Shown one piece after another: positions 32,136-43,977 of a stretch of DNA of 64,000 nucleotides. Within the stretch, counting starts at the first letter, position 1. Each line of letters begins with the position of its first letter. Both the position numbers and the translations under genes were made by a program. The notes below the pieces were generated by a model, which was given only the letters and a program-made list of their open reading frames with translations, made no database searches and was not told the origin of the DNA. The stretch comes from Rhynchopus euleeides (lineage: Eukaryota > Euglenozoa > Diplonemea > Diplonemida > Diplonemidae): the NCBI GenBank assembly GCA_963210315.1, contig OY723292.1, positions 496,001 through 560,000 of the forward strand, given 5' to 3'.

Positions 32136-35100
32136 AAAAATTTTTGGGGTGTTTTTGGGTGAAAAACCGGGCAACCTGGGCCCTTTGGGACCACATAGGC
32201 CAGGAAAGGCCAAAATTTTCGATTTTTTTCGGAAATTTTTCGGTTTTTCAGAGTGTGGCAGTCCGCAGATACAGATTTTCGGGTCGGAAAAAAATTTTTT
32301 TTTCGACCCAAAAAAATCGGATTTTTTCGGGGAGGGTCTCCGGTGGCCCCCCCTGGATTTCCTGATTTTTCCCGATTTTTCCTGATTTTCGGATTTTGCT
32401 CGAAATTTGCCCTTGTGTCAACCAGTGGCAAAATTTTCGGAAAATCGGGAAAAATCAGGAAAATCCGGAGAACCGGACACCCTCCTAGATTCTGGGGGGG
32501 TGAAACGGCGGAAAAATTTTTGGGGTGTTTTTGGGTGAAAAACCGGGCAACCTGGGCCCTTTGGGACCACATAGGCCAGGAAAGGCCAAAATTTTCGATT
32601 TTTTTCGGAAATTTTTCGGTTTTTCAGAGTGTGGCAGTCCGCAGATACAGATTTTCGGGTCGGAAAAAAATTTTTTTTTCGACCCAAAAAAATCGGATTT
32701 TTTCGGGGAGGGTCTCCGGTGGCCCCCCCTGGATTTCCTGATTTTTCCCGATTTTTCCTGATTTTCGGATTTTGCTCGAAATTTGCCCTTGTGTCAACCA
32801 GTGGCAAAATTTTCGGAAAATCGGGAAAAATCAGGAAAATCCGGAGAACCGGACACCCTCCTAGATTCTGGGGGGGTGAAACGGCGGAAAAATTTTTGGG
32901 GTGTTTTTGGGTGAAAAACCGGGCAACCTGGGCCCTTTGGGACCACATAGGCCAGGAAAGGCCAAAATTTTCGATTTTTTTCGGAAATTTTTCGGTTTTT
33001 CAGAGTGTGGCAGTCCGCAGATACAGATTTTCGGGTCGGAAAAAAATTTTTTTTTCGACCCAAAAAAATCGGATTTTTTCGGGGAGGGTCTCCGGTGGCC
33101 CCCCCTGGATTTCCTGATTTTTCCCGATTTTTCCTGATTTTCGGATTTTGCTCGAAATTTGCCCTTGTGTCAACCAGTGGCAAAATTTTCGGAAAATCGG
33201 GAAAAATCAGGAAAATCCGGAGAACCGGACACCCTCCTAGATTCTGGGGGGGTGAAACGGCGGAAAAATTTTTGGGGTGTTTTTGGGTGAAAAACCGGGC
33301 AACCTGGGCCCTTTGGGACCACATAGGCCAGGAAAGGCCAAAATTTTCGATTTTTTTCGGAAATTTTTCGGTTTTTCAGAGTGTGGCAGTCCGCAGATAC
33401 AGATTTTCGGGTCGGAAAAAAATTTTTTTTTCGACCCAAAAAAATCGGATTTTTTCGGGGAGGGTCTCCGGTGGCCCCCCCTGGATTTCCTGATTTTTCC
33501 CGATTTTTCCTGATTTTCGGATTTTGCTCGAAATTTGCCCTTGTGTCAACCAGTGGCAAAATTTTCGGAAAATCGGGAAAAATCAGGAAAATCCGGAGAA
33601 CCGGACACCCTCCTAGATTCTGGGGGGGTGAAACGGCGGAAAAATTTTTGGGGTGTTTTTGGGTGAAAAACCGGGCAACCTGGGCCCTTTGGGACCACAT
33701 AGGCCAGGAAAGGCCAAAATTTTCGATTTTTTTCGGAAATTTTTCGGTTTTTCAGAGTGTGGCAGTCCGCAGATACAGATTTTCGGGTCGGAAAAAAATT
33801 TTTTTTTCGACCCAAAAAAATCGGATTTTTTCGGGGAGGGTCTCCGGTGGCCCCCCCTGGATTTCCTGATTTTTCCCGATTTTTCCTGATTTTCGGATTT
33901 TGCTCGAAATTTGCCCTTGTGTCAACCAGTGGCAAAATTTTCGGAAAATCGGGAAAAATCAGGAAAATCCGGAGAACCGGACACCCTCCTAGATTCTGGG
34001 GGGGTGAAACGGCGGAAAAATTTTTGGGGTGTTTTTGGGTGAAAAACCGGGCAACCTGGGCCCTTTGGGACCACATAGGCCAGGAAAGGCCAAAATTTTC
34101 GATTTTTTTCGGAAATTTTTCGGTTTTTCAGAGTGTGGCAGTCCGCAGATACAGATTTTCGGGTCGGAAAAAAATTTTTTTTTCGACCCAAAAAAATCGG
34201 ATTTTTTCGGGGAGGGTCTCCGGTGGCCCCCCCTGGATTTCCTGATTTTTCCCGATTTTTCCTGATTTTCGGATTTTGCTCGAAATTTGCCCTTGTGTCA
34301 ACCAGTGGCAAAATTTTCGGAAAATCGGGAAAAATCAGGAAAATCCGGAGAACCGGACACCCTCCTAGATTCTGGGGGGGTGAAACGGCGGAAAAATTTT
34401 TGGGGTGTTTTTGGGTGAAAAACCGGGCAACCTGGGCCCTTTGGGACCACATAGGCCAGGAAAGGCCAAAATTTTCGATTTTTTTCGGAAATTTTTCGGT
34501 TTTTCAGAGTGTGGCAGTCCGCAGATACAGATTTTCGGGTCGGAAAAAAATTTTTTTTTCGACCCAAAAAAATCGGATTTTTTCGGGGAGGGTCTCCGGT
34601 GGCCCCCCCTGGATTTCCTGATTTTTCCCGATTTTTCCTGATTTTCGGATTTTGCTCGAAATTTGCCCTTGTGTCAACCAGTGGCAAAATTTTCGGAAAA
34701 TCGGGAAAAATCAGGAAAATCCGGAGAACCGGACACCCTCCTAGATTCTGGGGGGGTGAAACGGCGGAAAAATTTTTGGGGTGTTTTTGGGTGAAAAACC
34801 GGGCAACCTGGGCCCTTTGGGACCACATAGGCCAGGAAAGGCCAAAATTTTCGATTTTTTTCGGAAATTTTTCGGTTTTTCAGAGTGTGGCAGTCCGCAG
34901 ATACAGATTTTCGGGTCGGAAAAAAATTTTTTTTTCGACCCAAAAAAATCGGATTTTTTCGGGGAGGGTCTCCGGTGGCCCCCCCTGGATTTCCTGATTT
35001 TTCCCGATTTTTCCTGATTTTCGGATTTTGCTCGAAATTTGCCCTTGTGTCAACCAGTGGCAAAATTTTCGGAAAATCGGGAAAAATCAGGAAAATCCGG

Positions 35101-37375
35101 AGAACCGGACACCCTCCTAGATTCTGGGGGGGTGAAACGGCGGAAAAATTTTTGGGGTGTTTTTGGGTGAAAAACCGGGCAACCTGGGCCCTTTGGGACC
35201 ACATAGGCCAGGAAAGGCCAAAATTTTCGATTTTTTTCGGAAATTTTTCGGTTTTTCAGAGTGTGGCAGTCCGCAGATACAGATTTTCGGGTCGGAAAAA
35301 AATTTTTTTTTCGACCCAAAAAAATCGGATTTTTTCGGGGAGGGTCTCCGGTGGCCCCCCCTGGATTTCCTGATTTTTCCCGATTTTTCCTGATTTTCGG
35401 ATTTTGCTCGAAATTTGCCCTTGTGTCAACCAGTGGCAAAATTTTCGGAAAATCGGGAAAAATCAGGAAAATCCGGAGAACCGGACACCCTCCTAGATTC
35501 TGGGGGGGTGAAACGGCGGAAAAATTTTTGGGGTGTTTTTGGGTGAAAACCCGGGCAACCTGGGCCCTTTGGGACCACATAGGCCAGGAAAGGCCAAAAT
35601 TTTCGATTTTTTTCGGAAATTTTTCGGTTTTTCAGAGTGTGGCAGTCCGCAGATACAGATTTTCGGGTCGGAAAAAAATTTTTTTTTCGACCCAAAAAAA
35701 TCGGATTTTTTCGGGGAGGGTCTCCGGTGGCCCCCCCTGGATTTCCTGATTTTTCCCGATTTTTCCTGATTTTCGGATTTTGCTCGAAATTTGCCCTTGT
35801 GTCAACCAGTGGCAAAATTTTCGGAAAATCGGGAAAAATCAGGAAAATCCGGAGAACCGGACACCCTCCTAGATTCTGGGGGGGTGAAACGGCGGAAAAA
35901 TTTTTGGGGTGTTTTTGGGTGAAAAACCGGGCAACCTGGGCCCTTTGGGACCACATAGGCCAGGAAAGGCCAAAATTTTCGATTTTTTTCGGAAATTTTT
36001 CGGTTTTTCAGAGTGTGGCAGTCCGCAGATACAGATTTTCGGGTCGGAAAAAAATTTTTTTTTCGACCCAAAAAAATCGGATTTTTTCGGGGAGGGTCTC
36101 CGGTGGCCCCCCCTGGATTTCCTGATTTTTCCCGATTTTTCCTGATTTTCGGATTTTGCTCGAAATTTGCCCTTGTGTCAACCAGTGGCAAAATTTTCGG
36201 AAAATCGGGAAAAATCAGGAAAATCCGGAGAACCGGACACCCTCCTAGATTCTGGGGGGGTGAAACGGCGGAAAAATTTTTGGGGTGTTTTTGGGTGAAA
36301 AACCGGGCAACCTGGGCCCTTTGGGACCACATAGGCCAGGAAAGGCCAAAATTTTCGATTTTTTTCGGAAATTTTTCGGTTTTTCAGAGTGTGGCAGTCC
36401 GCAGATACAGATTTTCGGGTCGGAAAAAAATTTTTTTTTCGACCCAAAAAAATCGGATTTTTTCGGGGAGGGTCTCCGGTGGCCCCCCCTGGATTTCCTG
36501 ATTTTTCCCGATTTTTCCTGATTTTCGGATTTTGCTCGAAATTTGCCCTTGTGTCAACCAGTGGCAAAATTTTCGGAAAATCGGGAAAAATCAGGAAAAT
36601 CCGGAGAACCGGACACCCTCCTAGATTCTGGGGGGGTGAAACGGCGGAAAAATTTTTGGGGTGTTTTTGGGTGAAAAACCGGGCAACCTGGGCCCTTTGG
36701 GACCACATAGGCCAGGAAAGGCCAAAATTTTCGATTTTTTTCGGAAATTTTTCGGTTTTTCAGAGTGTGGCAGTCCGCAGATACAGATTTTCGGGTCGGA
36801 AAAAAATTTTTTTTTCGACCCAAAAAAATCGGATTTTTTCGGGGAGGGTCTCCGGTGGCCCCCCCTGGATTTCCTGATTTTTCCCGATTTTTCCTGATTT
36901 TCGGATTTTGCTCGAAATTTGCCCTTGTGTCAACCAGTGGCAAAATTTTCGGAAAATCGGGAAAAATCAGGAAAATCCGGAGAACCGGACACCCTCCTAG
37001 ATTCTGGGGGGGTGAAACGGCGGAAAAATTTTTGGGGTGTTTTTGGGTGAAAAACCGGGCAACCTGGGCCCTTTGGGACCACATAGGCCAGGAAAGGCCA
37101 AAATTTTCGATTTTTTTCGGAAATTTTTCGGTTTTTCAGAGTGTGGCAGTCCGCAGATACAGATTTTCGGGTCGGAAAAAAATTTTTTTTTTCGACCCAA
37201 AAAAATCGGATTTTTTCGGGGAGGGTCTCCGGTGGCCCCCCCTGGATTTCCTGATTTTTCCCGATTTTTCCTGATTTTCGGATTTTGCTCGAAATTTGCC
37301 CTTGTGTCAACCAGTGGCAAAATTTTCGGAAAATCGGGAAAAATCAGGAAAATCCGGAGAACCGGACACCCTCCT
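32130..37375 (+). repeat. Satellite: 14 tandem copies of a 376-bp unit
   Basis: Units start at 32130, 32506, 32882, 33258, 33634, 34010, 34386, 34762, 35138, 35514, 35890, 36266, 36642 and 37018. The last is cut after ~357 bp (37375). Apart from one base in unit 10 (about 35550, GAAAACCC for GAAAAACC) and a one-base insertion in a T run of unit 14, I see no differences. Each unit contains an imperfect inverted repeat of ~30 bp (for unit 1: 32362-32393 with 32438-32467). The unit is open in one frame on each strand (162 and 176 codons), which follows from the repeat and is not a gene. Confidence 0.97.
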
Positions 37376-39894
37376 CAGAACATGTGTTTTTGCACCTGTT
37401 GATTTATTTGCCTTGTGCAAACCACTGCCTTCCCAAGTAAATTGTCTTCCGCTCCACCTTTTTCAACATTTTTTTTATCGGGAACTGCGCTGGAGCAGAA
37501 CTGTTCGAGAACGCCATAGAACCCGGATTTTTTGGGCGGTCACACACCGGCCGGGAATCCCGGGGGTTCTCAGTCTCAGGTCGCTTGGACCGAGGTCATC
37601 TCAGACCTATGGCTTTCAGTCCCAGTTTCAGATTCAGACCTGCTGATCCAGAACCGCACCCTCTCCTTCCACACCAATTGTATCCACTGCTCATGGGTCC
37701 GAGTGACGACGATAGCAACGACGATGGCTCCATAGCAAAGATGGCTACCACTGTCAAAGCTCATCTGGAACAGAAACTGTCCCAGATGGAAGTCTCCTGT
37801 ATAAATACAGGGTTCGGGGTTACCACGAGTGTAACGCAGATACGTGCAGGTGTGTCAAGAGAGTGTGCAGCTCACAGCAGTTCCGCATCCTCCTCCTGGT
37901 TGCTGAACTCCACAGTCCTAGGACGACGAAGAGGACGACGAGGGTCGACGTAGGCTTATCTTACGCTACGGCAGGGGTGGACTCAGCCACCCCGGGGGCA
38001 GGTTGAACAGGTTGTGTGGTTCCACTGATCAACATGTAGGTCGGCCTGTCTGATAAGACTCAGCCACCCTGCGGGTCAAGTGATTACAAAAGGGTGCCTA
38101 TTTGACCAAAAGGCAAAATTTCCTCCCGCCATGCTCCCGTACCACAGAGGCTGTTGTGTTTTGCCTCTGTGTATGCGTACGTTTTGCGATGACGGGGTGT
38201 GGAACCTGGCGTAGACCGAGCTACAACCAGGAACCAACGGCCCAACTCGGCGCCGTGGGTCAATTTTTGTGAAAAGGCCTTGACCAGAGGCATCCCCCTA
38301 ACACTAAATTTGCTCTGTTTCACCTGAACCGACCAACCAGGCACCGTGAGGAGGCATCAGAGCCCCTCGTGGACAGCCGCAGCACCCTTCCTTTACTAAC
38401 GTCAGGTTCACCACTAGCACGAAGCATCACTGTTTTACGTCAGGTATGGCAAATGCCCACCCAAGGAAGTCGAGGAGTTTGAGCCGTTGGAAGTTACCAG
38501 AGGGACAAGCAAGAGGGATCTGCAAAGCAGTGATGTCTGTTGTACCCTTGGACCACATTAAACTCAAACTGAACCCTCAGTCGTCCTTGATCGCCCGACA
38601 AGGTTCCTTTCAGCTTTCTAACAGATGGGTACCGCAACTGTCCAACTATCTACAGACTCACATCCCAGAAGGTGCAGTCCAGGTTCCACAGAGCAAATTA
38701 AATGTTAGCATTTCTGCACAACTACCGGTACGCAAATCGCAGCGGCGGTGGAAGTGACTGACTCGAAAACGGCGAGGTATCAGTCTTGACGCTGGAAAAT
38801 TCCGTTCGGAAATACCAAACACATCCACAGAAAGTGGAAGGAATGGGCGCCAAGATGATGCGAACGATTTTTGGGGGGAGGAGGGGGGGGCTGCTCTGTA
38901 TCGTGATACCCGTGAGGGTAACCAAATGCAGAACAGGGAGGCACAGGCGCACACACGAAGGCAGCACACAAGTGACAAGTGGCAGGATTACAAGTGGCAG
39001 GAAACAAGATTGCTGCTCAACCACGGTGTCCATCAGGAACCACGTCGCTGTGTAGTGCACTCCAGAGGGTTGCCCTCTGCACCACCTCATGCCGACACAC
39101 CAAACGCCCTCCCTTCGAGGCGAGGACACCGGGAGGGGAAGCCCGGGTCGGCGCCCTCCCTGAGGTCCTGCTGAGAATTGACGGTCTCGGGTTCAAAACC
39201 CGCTCAGGTGCTGCGTCGTCGACACAGTGCCTGGGATCTGGTTGCGGCAGTCGACATCCCAAACAGGGCGCCCATACTCTGTGCCAAGTACACCCGGGCG
39301 AGGCTCCCCTCGGGGGAACACCGTCGGGAGATGTGCTCCGCGCCCGATTCTGGGTTGTCCGCGAGGTACTGTCGCATGGAGCCTGCGTGACAACATAGGT
39401 GGTGGTTCGATTCCCAGAACCTGGGGAGGATATCCTATGGGATAACCTCCACGGAATGTTACTTCTCCCGTTGGATGTCCTGCACCAATGTGGAACCCTG
39501 CAGAAGACACGCGAGAAACAGAGAGGGATATCCCACGGATATCCCGCTCTGTTACCTCTCTGTTCCCTCGGGTACTCCGAGAGAATGTCACCCCCCCTCG
39601 GCCTGGGCTTGTGACACTGGCTGGGCTGCCTCTTGTACAGATCGATGGAGTGAACGCGCTGGGGTATTGCCAGGTACTAGCTTCGGCAAACTGCGCAGAG
39701 TGGGTGGCCCTCCAGTTGTGCTGGGAAGAGGTGGAGGGGTCACCAACATTGTGAGGCGGCTCATTTTTCAGCATTACTGAGCGAAAAGTGTCACTGCGCT
39801 TTGTTCGGCACTTGCTTTGATTTCTTTTTGCGTTGACGCTTCCACACTCACACTCCTGCTGATGATGGTGTCGTGAGTGAGGAGCACAAGGGCA
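37376..39894. other. Gene-free region to the right of the satellite
   Basis: No supported gene. The region near 39520-39545 has repeated GGATATCCC palindromes. Two RNA-polymerase-III B-box-like strings (about 39188 and 39404) lack a tRNA fold. Confidence 0.4.
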
Positions 39895-39996
39895 CGACTG
39901 GGTCCCGGGATGACCCCGGGATATCCCGGGGCCATCCCGGGATTTCCCGGCCGGGCCCGCCCGAGATCCCGCCCGGGGGCAAACCGTGAAAAACTA
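39895..39996 (+). repeat. CCCGGG-rich palindromic repeat, copy 1
   Basis: Dense overlapping CCCGGGAT/ATCCCGGG palindromes end in GGGGGCAAACCGTGA. The same order recurs at 40093-40225. Confidence 0.75.
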
Positions 39997-40092
39997 ATGA
40001 CATCGGGTGGATCGCAAAGGGGAAGGGGGCAACGGCAGCGTGCAATATGCAATGTGCAAAACTCTCAAGTCATCTTACCACCCACCTACACC

Positions 40093-40225
40093 TGACCCCG
40101 GGGGGGTCCCGGGATGACCCCGGGATATCCCGGGGTCATCCCGGGATCCCGGCCGGGAAATCCCGGGAATCCCGGAATTTCCCGGAACCCGGCCGGGCCC
40201 GCCCGGGGGGCAAACCGTGACATTC
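40093..40225 (+). repeat. CCCGGG-rich palindromic repeat, copy 2
   Basis: It shares GGGATGACCCCGGGATATCC and the terminal GGGGGGCAAACCGTGACAT with copy 1, plus extra CCCGGAAT units in the middle. Confidence 0.75.
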
Positions 40226-40516
40226 AATACACCTCGGCCGGCGCTCGTCTTGGTTCACGCCCTTGTTGCACCACCCACCCAACCCCACCCACGACAGCCT
40301 CACCCTCAGCCCCCCTCGTCCTGCCGCGGGGAGCGCGGGCAAGGCGGGAGGCTGCGGTTGAGCCAGCCAGAAGGAATCCCACATGGGGGGGGTGGGGGTG
40401 GTGGGTGGGGGTTACCTCGCTGCGCGTGAAACGCCGGATTGTGTATTTTTTTGCCGAAGCTTGCCGAGTCGTCCCTCCCCCCCCCCCCCCTGCTCGGTGA
40501 CCACCCCACACACCGC

Positions 40517-40786
40517 TCACAGCTTGGAAGGGGGGCGGAAGTATCCGATAACCGAGGTCTTGATGTAGCGTGCGATGTAGGAATCCTGGTGTGCCTTGTT
40601 GAAGTCGACAGACGCGTCACGCCCCGCAAAGGCGAGCACCGCATCCTTGCCACCGGGGTGCTCGGCGATGAAGGTGGTCAGGTCCAGCACCTTCCCGTTG
40701 ATGGCCACCCAGCAGTCGTCTTCCGTGCTGTGCTGTGCCAGCTCATCCATGGTGAACCACCGCATGTCATCGCCACCGCCGCTCAT
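40517..40786 (-). CDS. Cytochrome b5-domain protein
   Basis: The 89-aa protein starts at ATG 40786. It is essentially a bare cytochrome b5 domain: W10/F11 T-x-x-E-L entry, CWVAINGKVLDLT (25-37), the heme ligand motif HPGG (H43) and the second ligand H66 in NKAHQDSY, ending shortly after a TSVIGYF helix. It binds heme and would serve as a soluble electron carrier. No transmembrane tail or signal peptide is present, unlike ER and mitochondrial cytochrome b5. An in-frame extension upstream of the ATG is Ser/Pro-rich and looks like 5' UTR. It stands alone between repeat-rich stretches. Confidence 0.92.
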   Translation of the reverse strand: MSGGGDDMRWFTMDELAQHSTEDDCWVAINGKVLDLTTFIAEHPGGKDAVLAFAGRDASVDFNKAHQDSYIARYIKTSVIGYFRPPSKL

Positions 40787-41570
40787 TGTCTCTTGTGTGT
40801 TGTGCGGGAGGGAGTGTGACAGCAGACTTGCCGGTGGCACACACGACGGAGAACGGGAGGGCACAACAACACTGGAAATCAGACCACCAAGGCAACGGGG
40901 GAATAAAGCGCAACGAGGGGTGTGGAGGGGCACAGGTGGTGATAAGGCGCGCGACGCGTGTGTTGTGTATATGCCCTGTGCAGCAGTGGTGGGAGTGAGA
41001 GGGTATCCTCAGGGGGGGGGGGGGGGGGGTAGTGAAATCGAAATTGAAGGGAGCACAAGAATGATCACCCTTCACTCGTTATGCAGGTTGTGGGGGGGAG
41101 GGGGGGGGGGGGGGGGGGGTGGCAGTTTGATCGTCGAGAGTGAACGGAAAAATCAAGTCACCCATCACCTTCTTGCAATGTTACCCCCTTTTTTTTTGGA
41201 GTCACACCAGATATGCTGTCAGATCAATGCACAATGGGAGCAGGCCTGTCGCTAACTTTTCGATTTTGGAGATTTGGTGGGTTGACGCTCCTGTTTTGGG
41301 GGGGGATCAGGGGGGAAAACACTAGGGGTCAATTTTTCTCGCGCGCGCTTCGCGCGCGCTCGTGTTGTTGCCAAATTTTCCCATCGGTGGACCACTAGGT
41401 GGGCACGGTGTGAGGCGCTGGGTTCCTTCCGTGGTTCCTCTCCCGCTCGCGCCGTCGGGTGCCGGAGGAAACCAAAAAATGGCTTTCGGGACCATGATTT
41501 CGACGCTGCCCCCTGATATGTCACGGCCGTCAAAGCGCAAGGACTTGGTTACTAGACGGGCACGCGAGAT
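40787..41570. other. Intergenic with long poly-G tracts
   Basis: Poly-G runs lie near 41017-41030 and 41091-41119. 41110-41185 is the second copy of the repeat at 8555-8625. A perfect GCGCGCG/CGCGCGC hairpin with a short CTT-type loop sits at about 41340-41358. No gene is supported. Confidence 0.5.
41110..41185 (+). repeat. Short dispersed repeat, copy 2
   Basis: Matches 8555-8625 (poly-G, TTTGAT, GTCGAGAGTGA, AAGTCA, CACCTTCT, GCAAT). Confidence 0.6.
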
Positions 41571-41806
41571 GGGGGGTCTGGGGGGCAGGGCCCCCCAGCC
41601 GCCGGAGGTCACGGTAGTGAGCATCTGTTCATTGTGGGCGTACAGATTCTGTGTGAGTTGGCTGCGTCCTCCTGAGGCTACTGGAGTGGGTGGATTCCCT
41701 GACCCGGTGGGAATCGAATGACTTGAGTACGAGACATACGCCACAGGGGGGTCTGGGGGGCGGAGCCCCCCAGCCGCCGGAGGCCACGGTAGTGAGCATC
41801 TGTTCC
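41571..41806 (+). repeat. Dispersed ~240-280-bp repeat with matching ends, copy 2
   Basis: Second copy of the 23949-24230 repeat, ~85 percent identical by eye, with the same GC-rich blocks at both ends. Copies 17.6 kb apart in one orientation point to a mobile or segmental origin. Confidence 0.82.
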
Positions 41807-41827
41807 TGCAAAACCATACTCTCTTCG

Positions 41828-42095
41828 ACGTCGACCCAGTGAAAGTGGGTTGACGCTTGGTCGACGCTTGGTGAGCGTCGACCCAGTGTAACCGGGCCAA
41901 CGCTAGGTTAGCGTCGACCCAGTGTAATAAATGGGTTGACGCTTGGTCCAGGCTTGAATGGCAACCCAGTTCCACTAGGTCGACGCTCCAAGCCTCGACC
42001 AAGCGTCAACCCAGTCCACTGGGTCGACGCTGGGTCGACGCTTTTTTATGGGGGGGGAAACCCAAAATCACTGGGTCGACGGTCGACGCTTAGCG
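41828..42095. repeat. Array of GTCGACGCT / AGCGTCGAC motifs in both orientations
   Basis: The short core GGGTCGACGCT or its complement occurs more than a dozen times with variable 5-30 bp spacers (CCCAGTG, TTGGT and similar). Orientation changes several times, so the stretch can fold into many alternative stems. Confidence 0.75.
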
Positions 42096-42828
42096 ACATG
42101 CCTGCAATGGGAGCATGCTCAGGGGGGGGGGGGGGGGGGGGGAGGGGAGGGGGAGATTGCCCAGGCACTTGTTATACGCAGAGGGGGAAGAGAAGGCCGA
42201 GGGATGTACAGAGATACACGGTAGTCTCCCGCGCGTCGGGGTAGACCCTTTTGGGCGGCAGTTAAAGCAGGGGTGGCCCCCGCTATCGGGGGTGGGGGTC
42301 CACCGTGTCGCCTTCCCTCCACTCGATACGCACAGGTTCTCGATAGATCTCCCTTCACTCGTTATTCGCAGAGGGGGGAGGGGGGGGGGTAGTGAAGGGG
42401 AAGAGAAGGCCGAGGGAGACATAGGGTTAGCATCCCCTCCACTCGATACGCAGGTTGTGCCTGAGCTCTGGGTAGTGTTTGCCTTGCCGACCCGTCTTGC
42501 CGTTTTTAGCGTCTGATCTTGCAATCCACATCATCCCCCAGAGACGGAGGGGGCGGTGTGGTCAACCGCTTTGCTATGCTCATTCACATCCCATCCGGGG
42601 CGGGGAAGGGTGGTGGGCCACCCCACGGCGGACTGGCAAGGCCAAATCACTGGCAACAGCACGCATGGGGTTGGGGGTGACACAGCAAAGGCAAGGAAGA
42701 ATGGCGCAAGGGATGCCTTCGTTCTGCACCAAACTGTGTCAGTTTCGCCCCCTCCATTTTGTGTGGGGCGGGCTTGCTTTTCTGCACTTCTGGGAAAAGG
42801 GCCTACACCCGAAGCAGAGAGAGATGGG
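42096..42828. other. Intergenic with poly-G and CACTCG(T/A)TA..CGCAG repeats
   Basis: A poly-G tract at about 42121-42142 and several variants of CACTCGTTATTCGCAG followed by G/A-rich sequence (42168, 42318, 42352, 42438). GGGGAAGAGAAGGCCGAGGG occurs twice (about 42185 and 42398). No gene is supported. Confidence 0.55.
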
Positions 42829-43977
42829 TTAAGTGCTGCCCTCACGCATCACGTCGCACACAGCCTGCACACGCACATCATGGCTTTTTGGCGTGAAGAG
42901 CCACCTCCCGCAGGGGCTCATCGCAACGCCAAAACCCTGCGACTTCACCTTTCCCAAGCGCCGCAGGGTGCTGAGGCTGAGCAACTCGGTGTGGATATCA
43001 GAGCACACTGCCACAACATCACTTGGCTGGGAGACTGCAATATCGTGCGAGCGGCATGTTAGGACGACAGTGCGCAGGCAGCGAAGCGTGGTTGTGCACC
43101 ACACTTTCAGAGACTTGTCATGAGAGCACGACACCAGGTGCTGCTCGTCCTTCGTCAGGGCGACGTGTCTCAGCGGCGTTGTGTGATCACAGAGGGTGTC
43201 GGTGAGGCTGAGGGTGACAGCATCATATACACGGATGGTGGTGTCGAAGAACCCGGCGAAGATCCTCGTCGTTGACACTGCAATTCCATAAACACTGTTG
43301 TAATCGAAATCGCTATCCTCCTCCAGCACTGTGGGATTTGGTGTGCCTTCCAAGTCCCACACACGCACCGTCCCGTGTTCGTCACCCGACACAAGACGTC
43401 CGCAGTGTGTCCACGCTGCACTATGCAGGTCTCTGTCGTGCTCATCCAGGCACCATAACTGTTCCCACGTTGCTGTAAGCCACACGCAGATGGTGTTGTC
43501 CCCTGAGCAGGTTGCCAGCCACGTCCCACAGACAGAGAACTCAGTGAACCAAATGCAGTCCTCTCCGAGTGTGAGGCACGCCACCACACCAGCAGTTGTG
43601 GTGTCAAACACAGTGACATGCCCTGAGGTGTACCCCACTGAACACAGTGTGTCACATCTCGACAGTGCGACGCACCCGACAACTCTTCCCTGACCGCCCT
43701 CGTAGATTGACGGTGCCTTGATGGATGGCCAGCGGCGGACGAGCTGGACAGCACCCCCATCCTCCAGAGCCGTGTCAGCGACGGGATGTGCATCGTCCAG
43801 CTCCTCCTCACACCCTTCGATGCGTGCCGCCAGCCCTGCAGCCTCCCGGTCTGCGTTGATGGGACCCGCAAACATCTCCTTCAGCGCATCCACCTTCAGG
43901 CTGAGCACGGTCCCACCTTCCGAAACACCGACGACACAGCTGCGCCCGCTGTCGACATGCTGCACCGACACATCCAT
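42829..43977 (-). CDS. Ubiquitin-like/WD40 protein, paralogue A
   Basis: The 382-aa protein starts at ATG 43977. Residues 1-84 have a ubiquitin-like pattern (short beta strands, LKVDALKEM helix, EGCEEELDD, then DGGAVQLVRR). The rest (about 95-375) is a WD40 propeller with repeats ending in TVFD, ICVWL, VRVWD, IRVYD and LKVW. Such proteins act as protein-binding scaffolds; no partner is evident. The gene lies 749 bp downstream of its paralogue in a head-to-tail pair. The first 84 residues and ~200 bp upstream are almost identical between the two, while the propellers have diverged strongly. A TTGCAG acceptor-like site lies 16 nt before the ATG. Confidence 0.85.
   Translation of the reverse strand: MDVSVQHVDSGRSCVVGVSEGGTVLSLKVDALKEMFAGPINADREAAGLAARIEGCEEELDDAHPVADTALEDGGAVQLVRRWPSIKAPSIYEGGQGRVVGCVALSRCDTLCSVGYTSGHVTVFDTTTAGVVACLTLGEDCIWFTEFSVCGTWLATCSGDNTICVWLTATWEQLWCLDEHDRDLHSAAWTHCGRLVSGDEHGTVRVWDLEGTPNPTVLEEDSDFDYNSVYGIAVSTTRIFAGFFDTTIRVYDAVTLSLTDTLCDHTTPLRHVALTKDEQHLVSCSHDKSLKVWCTTTLRCLRTVVLTCRSHDIAVSQPSDVVAVCSDIHTELLSLSTLRRLGKVKSQGFGVAMSPCGRWLFTPKSHDVRVQAVCDVMREGST

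Noticed and set aside
32253..37274. Repeated open frames of 162 and 176 codons in the satellite
   Set aside because: They recur because the unit is identical in every copy; composition is Phe/Lys/Arg/Gly from AT/G-rich DNA with no protein-like pattern.
39180..39415. Two B-box-like strings (GGGTTCAAAACCC, GGTTCGATTCC)
   Set aside because: No A box, no cloverleaf and no pairing acceptor stem around them; at best relics of tRNA-derived repeats.
39193..39774. 193-codon minus-strand open frame
   Set aside because: Built largely from repeated GGATATCCC-type palindromes; no recognisable product.
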